From positions 1-64,000 of the IMG/VR virus record IMGVR_UViG_3300030060_002740: DNA of 64,000 bases, one strand, 5' to 3'. The translations under genes and the position numbers were made by a program. The stretch is from a virus. Below, piece by piece: positions 58,096 through 64,000 of the stretch; positions within the stretch are counted from its first letter, which is position 1, and the number at the start of each line of letters is the position of its first letter. The notes beneath the pieces are model-generated. The model searched no databases. It was given only the letters and a program-made list of their open reading frames with translations, and was not told where the DNA came from.

Positions 58096-58346
58096 GTTGG
58101 CAAGATATACTAAAAAACGAGATGGACATAAAGACATTAGAAGAAATAGCAGGTGAATTGGAGAAAGCAGTTGAAGCACATGGTTCTCAAGCAAAGAGAA
58201 TCAGAGAGATAATTTCTCAATACAAGAAAGAACCACCCACAAAAATGCCCTCACCACAATACATAACCAATAGGCCAAAAACCGCAGGGCAACAGTCTAT
58301 GATAGATAGAGCAACTAGGAACTTGAGAGAACAAGAGAGAAGGTGA
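58092..58346 (+). CDS. unknown helical protein (MSWQDILK start)
   Basis: 84 residues. MSWQDILKNEMDIK, a helix (LEEIAGELEKAVEAHGSQAK), Pro-rich middle, basic tail (ATRNLREQERR). No family; virion context. Confidence 0.55.
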   Translation: MSWQDILKNEMDIKTLEEIAGELEKAVEAHGSQAKRIREIISQYKKEPPTKMPSPQYITNRPKTAGQQSMIDRATRNLREQERR

Positions 58347-58350
58347 TTAC

Positions 58351-58578
58351 ATGAGTGAAGAAAAAACAGTAAGAGAGTTAGAAAGAGAATTGAAGGCAGC
58401 AAGGGTTAGAGAAAGAAAGGAACACACCGATAAGGTGACTGTTAGTAGAGACTATTCTATTGGTGGTATTGATAGAGATACCACAGTAGAAAAGAAAAGT
58501 CCTGATTCTGCTGATATACCTGATGCTATTCTGCTACCTAAGAGTAAGAGAAACCGAAGAGAGAACATACCTTTCTGA
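58351..58578 (+). CDS. unknown small basic protein
   Basis: 75 residues. Charged coiled N terminus (VRELERELKAARVRERKEH), polar middle, basic end (PKSKRNRRENIPF). Does not carry the Trp motif at the start. GGTGATTAC upstream of ATG. Confidence 0.5.
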   Translation: MSEEKTVRELERELKAARVRERKEHTDKVTVSRDYSIGGIDRDTTVEKKSPDSADIPDAILLPKSKRNRRENIPF

Positions 58579-58587
58579 GTTGGTTAC

Positions 58588-60417
58588 ATGACATGGACTA
58601 GTATTCTCAAGAGAAGCGAAATCCATGCTGATGTTATGTGGGCTTACAATCAAGCCCAACAACAAGAATCAACCAAGTTTCCTATTGCAGATTTGCGTGA
58701 GGCGCATCGTGCATTAGACGATGCAGCCGAAAAAGACGCAGAAGAAAGAGATGAATCGGAGGCTAAGGTTACAAATATTTTGAGTAGAGGTTTTTTCTCT
58801 AACTCAAGGGATAGGTTAACTCCTGTTGAGTTTGAGAAGGATAAAAGAAAGTTCGTCAACAGAATAAATAATTTAGAAAGATTACTAAACAAAAGAAGTA
58901 CAGAATCTATGAAACTTCCCGAAGGACAGACATTGAACATAAGAGATTTAGATGCTATAAGAGAAGAAAACTCTTTGCTAGAATTATTGTTTGAGGGAGA
59001 GAAAAAAGTTCTCGTTAAACTAAGAGAAGGATTAGGAGAAAGAAAAGATGCTGCCATTGACTTTGCAGAAAAACTTACTGATGCAATGGAATCATGGGAT
59101 AGGTACGGAGATAATACCCGTAGTAGAAATCTTGCTGATAACCTAAGACCACGACTATCATCAGGAGCAAAGAACCTACAAGCATATTTGTTAGAGGGAA
59201 AGGGTCGAATTAGAACTGAGGTTTCTTCTGTATTTCACGAAAAGAATGCAGAGTTCGATGATGAAAGTAAAACTTGGAGTCCTCTTAAGGTATATCCAAA
59301 GGGAAACACTTCCTTGGAATTACTTGAGCAAATATACTCTTATCTTAGAATACCAATAAAAATATCAGGAGAAGATGAAGCCGGAGAGAAGGCAATACGA
59401 AGTTATTTCTCATTGGATGTGGATGGTTTTGTAGAAGAGATTCATGATATGATAGGCAGTGATGACCCAAAGATTCACGCTAAATTATTCTTTAACAAGG
59501 ATGATGTTTTGAGAAAGATATACAGAATAGTTCCTGAAATCATACAGATTGCAGAGGAAAAGATGGATGAGAAGGAAAAGAGGGATTTGCTTACTAAGCA
59601 TTTTGACGTGTTGGAGTATCTGATTAGGATTAATTCTTTGACTGGTGATTATAGTAGACTCAAAGAAAGCAGGTTGGACAAGGTGAAAAGATTTGCTCAT
59701 ATGCGAAAGGGAAAAAGAAATCTCAGTATGAATAGAAACTTCCCGATGTTAGAAGATGCGTATGAGGAGTATGAGGCAAACCCAAGTGAATATCATGAAA
59801 GTGGTAGAAAACAAAGAAGGGCAGGGAAAGACGCTTCTTCTCTACAAACCCTTGGATTGAAACCAATACCTGACGGAGCAGTTAGGGGAACTTACCCTAA
59901 GAAAAAGAAGGTAGAAGACTTACAAAGAGAAATTGTTTCTTTCGGGGAAAAAGCAAGGGAAGCAATCAAAGAAGAACAAAAGAAACTTGCTGTTAACAAG
60001 CCTAAGACAGAAAAAGAAAAAATTCAAGCAGAGAGAACTTTCTTACTTCCTCTCAAGAGGCAGATAGAGAGATACACGAAAGAAGTAGAAGAACTAGGGT
60101 TACTGTTTGAGGATACTCCTGAGTCTGCTGCCGAGTTCCATGACTATGGAGATTTAAGTTCTGATAACTTAGATGAAAAAATAGAAGAAGCAAAGGAGCA
60201 ATTGAAACTCGCAGAGGAGGCAAAATTGGAAGAAGAGGAATTAGAAACATACAAGGATTATGTTGTTACTCTGCAAACTATCAAGAAACTCCCCCAAATT
60301 AGAGAAACAGTTGGTAGGATTCAAAGCATAATAGATTCTGCTAAATATCCTATAATGTCTGAGCAACAATCATTAGATGAACCCTCATCTGAAGATGCAA
60401 AGGAGGAGTCTGCATGA
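58588..60417 (+). CDS. large unknown virion-block protein (MTWTSILK start)
   Basis: 609 residues. MTWTSILKRSEIHADVM at the start, then mainly charged helices (REEKxK-type coiled regions: LQREIVSFGEKAREAIKEEQ, EEAKEQLKLAEEAKLEEEE). No enzyme motif. Similar in size and charge to the 46840 product, and the two may be related structural/scaffold proteins. Confidence 0.6.
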   Translation: MTWTSILKRSEIHADVMWAYNQAQQQESTKFPIADLREAHRALDDAAEKDAEERDESEAKVTNILSRGFFSNSRDRLTPVEFEKDKRKFVNRINNLERLLNKRSTESMKLPEGQTLNIRDLDAIREENSLLELLFEGEKKVLVKLREGLGERKDAAIDFAEKLTDAMESWDRYGDNTRSRNLADNLRPRLSSGAKNLQAYLLEGKGRIRTEVSSVFHEKNAEFDDESKTWSPLKVYPKGNTSLELLEQIYSYLRIPIKISGEDEAGEKAIRSYFSLDVDGFVEEIHDMIGSDDPKIHAKLFFNKDDVLRKIYRIVPEIIQIAEEKMDEKEKRDLLTKHFDVLEYLIRINSLTGDYSRLKESRLDKVKRFAHMRKGKRNLSMNRNFPMLEDAYEEYEANPSEYHESGRKQRRAGKDASSLQTLGLKPIPDGAVRGTYPKKKKVEDLQREIVSFGEKAREAIKEEQKKLAVNKPKTEKEKIQAERTFLLPLKRQIERYTKEVEELGLLFEDTPESAAEFHDYGDLSSDNLDEKIEEAKEQLKLAEEAKLEEEELETYKDYVVTLQTIKKLPQIRETVGRIQSIIDSAKYPIMSEQQSLDEPSSEDAKEESA

Positions 60418-60758
60418 GTTGGCAAGATGTTCTAAAGGAAGAGGGATTCTACTTCGCTCCTGTTTTCATTGAGAAACTCGACGGTAAGCAGAAAAAGAAG
60501 TTGAAGAAACTCATACAGAAGGCCCAACCAACAAACATGATGGGTCAAGACATGACTCAACTCTCAGATATAATCGAAGAACTGAAAGATATGGATTTAG
60601 TAAAATCCGACAAGAAACTAAGTAAAACCGTAGAAGGGTTTGATGAGAAGAACTTGGATATCCTCGCTTCTGCCTCTGAGTTGAGGAAAGACTACGAAAC
60701 ATTATTCACACAACTAAGGAAAATGGTTTATCCACCATCAAAGAAAGGTAAGCAGTGA
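60414..60758 (+). CDS. unknown helical protein (MSWQDVLK start)
   Basis: 114 residues. MSWQDVLKEEGFYFAPVFIE, then helices (KLKKLIQKAQPTNMM; LSDIIEELKDMDLVK). ATGA overlap with the previous gene. No family. Confidence 0.55.
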   Translation: MSWQDVLKEEGFYFAPVFIEKLDGKQKKKLKKLIQKAQPTNMMGQDMTQLSDIIEELKDMDLVKSDKKLSKTVEGFDEKNLDILASASELRKDYETLFTQLRKMVYPPSKKGKQ

Positions 60759-60762
60759 TACA

Positions 60763-60843
60763 ATGAATTGGAAAGAAGAACTAAGAATACGGATTAAAGA
60801 AAGTTTATCTAAAATGTATGAGGAGGAAGCATACAATGAGTGA
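60763..60843 (+). CDS. 26-residue mini-protein (MNWKEELR start)
   Basis: MNWKEELRIRIKESLSKMYE...: nothing but a Trp-motif-like start and a helix. Its stop overlaps the next start. If translated, it is close to a free copy of the tag. Confidence 0.45.
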   Translation: MNWKEELRIRIKESLSKMYEEEAYNE

Positions 60844-61057
60844 CGAGATGTTGATGCTGATGAAAGAATTGGTAGACAAAGTGAAAGCCTTAGAGCAAGC
60901 AGTTTACCACAAAGACAACCTATTGATGAAATCAGGATTTGTTGTTTACGATTCACCTACACCCACAATGAATAGTAAAGATGTTGTAGGTAGTAGTACG
61001 ATAAAAAAGAGTATGGATTGGGAAGACATACATGAATTAGTAAAACAGATGGAGTGA
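60836..61057 (+). CDS. unknown protein with C-terminal SMDWEDIHELVK
   Basis: 73 residues from ATG 60836. Helical first half (LMKELVDKVKALEQAVY), polar middle, and the Trp motif variant SMDWEDIHELVKQME at the C terminus. Virion context. Confidence 0.5.
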   Translation: MSDEMLMLMKELVDKVKALEQAVYHKDNLLMKSGFVVYDSPTPTMNSKDVVGSSTIKKSMDWEDIHELVKQME

Positions 61058-61062
61058 GCGAT

Positions 61063-61281
61063 ATGCCGGAGAGAGTAACAAAAGAAGAGAAAGTAGTCGA
61101 ATTGGCTATTGCAAAAGCAAAAGAAGTATTGCAAGAGGCTAAACACCTTGGGCAGTTAGAGTTAGATGAGCCTCTTACTGGTGAAGAAGTAAAAGTAAAA
61201 AGACCAAAGAAGAATCCTTCGGAAGAACCTTTGCCAAAAACAAGTAATGTCGAAGGAAAAGAAGATAAGTTAAATGACTGA
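61063..61281 (+). CDS. unknown charged protein
   Basis: 72 residues from ATG 61063 (GGAG 8 bases upstream). Helix (VVELAIAKAKEVLQEAKHLG), then a Lys/Glu/Pro tail. No family. Confidence 0.5.
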   Translation: MPERVTKEEKVVELAIAKAKEVLQEAKHLGQLELDEPLTGEEVKVKRPKKNPSEEPLPKTSNVEGKEDKLND

Positions 61282-61308
61282 ATCCCTACGAAAGACTTGA
61301 GGGGTCAG

Positions 61309-63900
61309 ATGCCGCAAACAGGAATAGAGTTTGAAAAAGAAACTAGTGGCCTCACAAAACAGGTCTTAGATTTCTTTGAGAAGGTTCGTTATTCCTATCT
61401 TTCAGCAAGAGAAAATCCCGATGACTACGGGGATGCTTGGAAAAAAACAGTAAAGGATATCAGAGAACAATTAGATTCTCTTGATGATTTCAGCAATGAG
61501 TTGAAAACTTATGTCAAGGAAGACTTGGCTCAATCTGATGAAGCATACAATCCAAAGTCAAGACAAGCAAAAGAATTGTACGAAGCGGTAAAAGAACTTA
61601 GGTTCAAATCCGAAAAAGTCAGTGACCCGTTTTCAAAACAACTTGGTGATGATGTAATACCTAAGTTGTTGAAGAATGAAGCATTATTCGCTTATTTTAT
61701 TCATTATGCACTACGCTCTCATGCAAATGCTTTACCTGAAAAAGCGTGGAAGGCAGTGGAACTCAAACCTGACAAGATAACTCAAAACGTGATGGGTTTG
61801 GATTTAGAGCCAAAGGACATACCGCTATACATCATAGAACATTATGGCGGGGAAGAGGAAGACACAAGAAGAGTAGAGAGTAAGTTCAAGGGGGCTTACA
61901 AATTATTGGAGAAGGTGTATGCCTCTCAATATGATGAGGGTAAATGGGAGAATCTTGTTGAGTTAGATATTGCTAAGAGTGAGCAAAAGCAAGAAATTGA
62001 TTTTATCGTTCCCAACAAACCAATGTATAGAATCTTTGAGATAGATGACATGAAGGAAATCAAGGGTCTTACTGGTGAGTACATTGTCCAAGAGAAGTAT
62101 GACGGGATGAGAATACAACTTCACAAGTTCAATGGTAAAGTCAGAATATACTCTTTCAATGAAAAAGACATTACAGATAAGTGTTCAAAACAAGTTAAGC
62201 AATTAGAAAAGAAAGCATTTGGGGATTGTATCTTAGATGGAGAACTCATGTTGTTTGACGGTGATGAACCACTACATAGAGCAGATACAATAGCCCATGT
62301 TTTCAAGAACAAAAAGGGTGGTGAACTAAAAGCACACGTCTTTGATATTATGGTTCATGAAGGAAAGAACATCGCTGATGAAACCCTAAGAGAAAGAAAT
62401 AACATTCTTCTGTACCAATACGCTCAACATTCATCAGAAGACTTAGCATTCCCATCTAAGAAAGATACAAGGATTGCTGACTCCATAAAAGAAGTAGAAA
62501 CCTATGCTAAAGAAATAATGCAGTTACCTGCATCAGAAGGTGTGGTAATCAAGGATATAGAATCAACATACTACATTGGGGTTAAGAAAAATCCTAAGTG
62601 GATTAAGTGGAAGAAGTTCGTTGACTTGGATGTTATAGTTTTAGATGATAAGAAAACAAAGAGCAACTTACATTCCTACACAATGGGAGTTGGGCCAGTA
62701 AATGCTGAAACTGCTAGGAACTACAAGACTGTTGAGTTTGAGGATAAAGACTACTTAGAAGTAGGTAAGGCTCTCAATACAAAACAATCAGTAAAGATTG
62801 GTAGCATAGTCAGAGTGAAAGTTGACGAGGTTAAAAAAGGAAAGGACGGTTTCAAATTGTTCTCTGCTAAAGTTATAGAGATACCTGAAGTAACACAATC
62901 GGATACTGTTGAAACATTAGAGCAATTAGCAAGTAAGACAAAGAAATCTCTCAATGCAATCGGATACACCTTTGGAGAAACAGTAGGCGGTGCATTTGAA
63001 GTTACATCAGGAATGAAGAACCCAAGAGGTCAGACTAAGAAAGATGTAAAGAAAGGATATTACATTACAGACCACATACATGGAACTGCTGAGATTATTC
63101 TAAAGGAGGACATGGATGGTTTCACAATCTATGGGTTTGAGGGAGATTCTCTTATGCAGAAGAATGCTCTATACAACATAGATATGTGGAAAGAACAAGT
63201 GGTTAGTATAATGAAAAGTAAACGTTCTACCTTTAGATTGGCTATCCGCAATGAGATATTAGACAGTGGTAGAGATAATCTAAGGTTTGAGCAGATATTA
63301 GATTATGTCAAAGACAAACATCAAGGAACCTTTGAGGATTTATTCGACTCAGATGAAGGAAGATTAATGTCTTGGATGAAACAACAAGAAGATTTGGTTT
63401 ATCTTCATCCCAACAAGTTTACTGCAAGAGAAGACGTATTGGAAAAGGATGTTGAAGAATTACAAAAAGAAGAAATGGGAAAGTATACAATTAATCTTAG
63501 AGAAGATAATAATGTTGATTTAATCATAGAATACAAAGACGAGCGTATGGGTTGGACTATTGATATTGAAGAGTCAGAAGACATATACGAGTTGTTTGGT
63601 AAATCAGGTAAGTATCCGGCTATTGTTATGAAGAATGCAGGTGAGCCTAAGAAAGTCTTAGATAAAGGAAATATAGAATTAGGAATTCAAAAAGATGGAT
63701 ACCATGAATATAGATTAGATGGAGATAAGTTCCAAACAAGAATGCACTTTAGAGTAATTCCTTTAGATGAACAAAAGAGTTGGATAGCATGGACAGGAAA
63801 GAAACAGGAAATGTTAGACGATGAAGAGAACCCAAATAAATGGAATCTGAATGAAGACTCTTATGCTCAATTACCTTTCCCTTCGGATAAAAAAGAGTAA
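61309..63900 (+). CDS. second ATP-dependent DNA ligase, extended, in virion block
   Basis: 863 residues from ATG 61309 (GAGGGG upstream). A long helical N-terminal part, then ligase motif I VQEKYDGMR (Lys near 265), motif III DCILDGELM, motif IV EGVVIKD and motif V KWIKWKK, plus an OB-like region. The C-terminal ~250 residues are extra: a winged-helix-like part (FRLAIRNEILDSGRDN), then alpha/beta with WTIDIEESEDIYELFG and YHEYRLDGDKFQTRMHFR. It lies just before the likely capsid gene and may be packaged. Distinct from the ligase at 23970. Confidence 0.85.
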   Translation: MPQTGIEFEKETSGLTKQVLDFFEKVRYSYLSARENPDDYGDAWKKTVKDIREQLDSLDDFSNELKTYVKEDLAQSDEAYNPKSRQAKELYEAVKELRFKSEKVSDPFSKQLGDDVIPKLLKNEALFAYFIHYALRSHANALPEKAWKAVELKPDKITQNVMGLDLEPKDIPLYIIEHYGGEEEDTRRVESKFKGAYKLLEKVYASQYDEGKWENLVELDIAKSEQKQEIDFIVPNKPMYRIFEIDDMKEIKGLTGEYIVQEKYDGMRIQLHKFNGKVRIYSFNEKDITDKCSKQVKQLEKKAFGDCILDGELMLFDGDEPLHRADTIAHVFKNKKGGELKAHVFDIMVHEGKNIADETLRERNNILLYQYAQHSSEDLAFPSKKDTRIADSIKEVETYAKEIMQLPASEGVVIKDIESTYYIGVKKNPKWIKWKKFVDLDVIVLDDKKTKSNLHSYTMGVGPVNAETARNYKTVEFEDKDYLEVGKALNTKQSVKIGSIVRVKVDEVKKGKDGFKLFSAKVIEIPEVTQSDTVETLEQLASKTKKSLNAIGYTFGETVGGAFEVTSGMKNPRGQTKKDVKKGYYITDHIHGTAEIILKEDMDGFTIYGFEGDSLMQKNALYNIDMWKEQVVSIMKSKRSTFRLAIRNEILDSGRDNLRFEQILDYVKDKHQGTFEDLFDSDEGRLMSWMKQQEDLVYLHPNKFTAREDVLEKDVEELQKEEMGKYTINLREDNNVDLIIEYKDERMGWTIDIEESEDIYELFGKSGKYPAIVMKNAGEPKKVLDKGNIELGIQKDGYHEYRLDGDKFQTRMHFRVIPLDEQKSWIAWTGKKQEMLDDEENPNKWNLNEDSYAQLPFPSDKKE

Positions 63901-63903
63901 ATA

Positions 63904-63925
63904 TTACTATTACTTCATATAGTAA
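63904..63925. repeat. inverted repeat TTACTAT/ATAGTAA
   Basis: Perfect 7-base arms at 63904-63910 and 63919-63925 right after the ligase stop. CATATAG in the right arm may be the TATA box of the next gene; the dyad could also end the ligase transcript or be an operator. Confidence 0.5.
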
Positions 63926-63945
63926 GAGTGTAAAACTTACCGACA

Positions 63946-64000
63946 ATGCTGATGATGGGTACTCCTTTACTAAAGGCTGAGAGTAACCATGAGTTTAGTA
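63946..64000 (+). CDS. start of the next gene, truncated by the window (possibly capsid)
   Basis: An open frame begins ATG 63946 (alternatives 63952, 63955): MLMMGTPLLKAESNHEFS. A TATA-like CATATAG lies about 27 bases upstream, the right distance for a leaderless, strongly expressed gene. An alternative ATG at 63989 in another frame has no support. Major capsid or protease is a guess from genome position only. Confidence 0.35.
   Translation, partial: MLMMGTPLLKAESNHEFS

Overview
The window looks like most of the genome of a tailed double-stranded DNA virus (Caudoviricetes) of a marine archaeon. The informational genes are of archaeal type: TFB, a PC4-like factor, PCNA, small RFC subunit, family B polymerase, AEP-type primase with an Fe-S domain, ERCC4 nuclease and ATP-dependent DNA ligase. 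Terminase, portal and long repetitive tail fibres are of phage type. The combination resembles the magroviruses proposed to infect Marine Group II Euryarchaeota (Poseidoniales). That host is an inference from gene content and cannot be proven from this sequence alone. No integrase, tRNA or CRISPR array was found.

Layout. (1) 1-7.8 kb, plus strand: two large tail fibre/adhesin proteins with a shared C-terminal domain, a smaller receptor-binding-like protein and a tail-fibre assembly chaperone. (2) 8.0-38.2 kb, minus strand: a tightly packed replication, transcription and nucleotide block of about 50 genes, mostly joined by ATGA/TAATG overlaps. It holds the exonuclease, helicase-like ATPase, ERCC4 nuclease, primase, Cas4-like nuclease, a DNA polymerase split into two genes, PCNA, Sak4-like ATPase, SSB, clamp loader, ligase, PC4, TFB and class II ribonucleotide reductase. 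It also holds a ubiquitin-like triad: a beta-grasp protein ending GGSC, a ThiF/E1-like enzyme and a JAMM protease. (3) 38.2-39.6 kb: non-coding, with stem-loops, short repeats and AT-rich DNA; a candidate origin and control region. (4) 39.6-43.8 kb: small, mostly unknown genes separated by copies of a large palindromic element, outer arms around ACCATATGGT, which look like operator-promoters. (5) 43.8-64 kb, plus strand: packaging and virion block with terminase, portal, a LAGLIDADG-like protein, GNAT, basic proteins, very large unknown proteins and a second DNA ligase. At least eleven of its proteins start with the same short Trp-containing peptide (MSWxDILK-like), and others carry it internally or at the C terminus. 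The major capsid gene probably lies just beyond base 64000.

How it works together: the minus block would copy and express the genome (PIP-box motifs at the ends of the polymerase and a clamp-loader-like protein point to PCNA). The ubiquitin-like triad may modify proteins or carry sulfur. The palindrome-separated region probably controls the early/late switch. The plus block builds and fills the capsid, with the shared Trp peptide as a possible targeting tag. Start codons were chosen from ribosome-binding sites (GGAGG, GGTGAT) and overlaps; several TTG and GTG starts are proposed.
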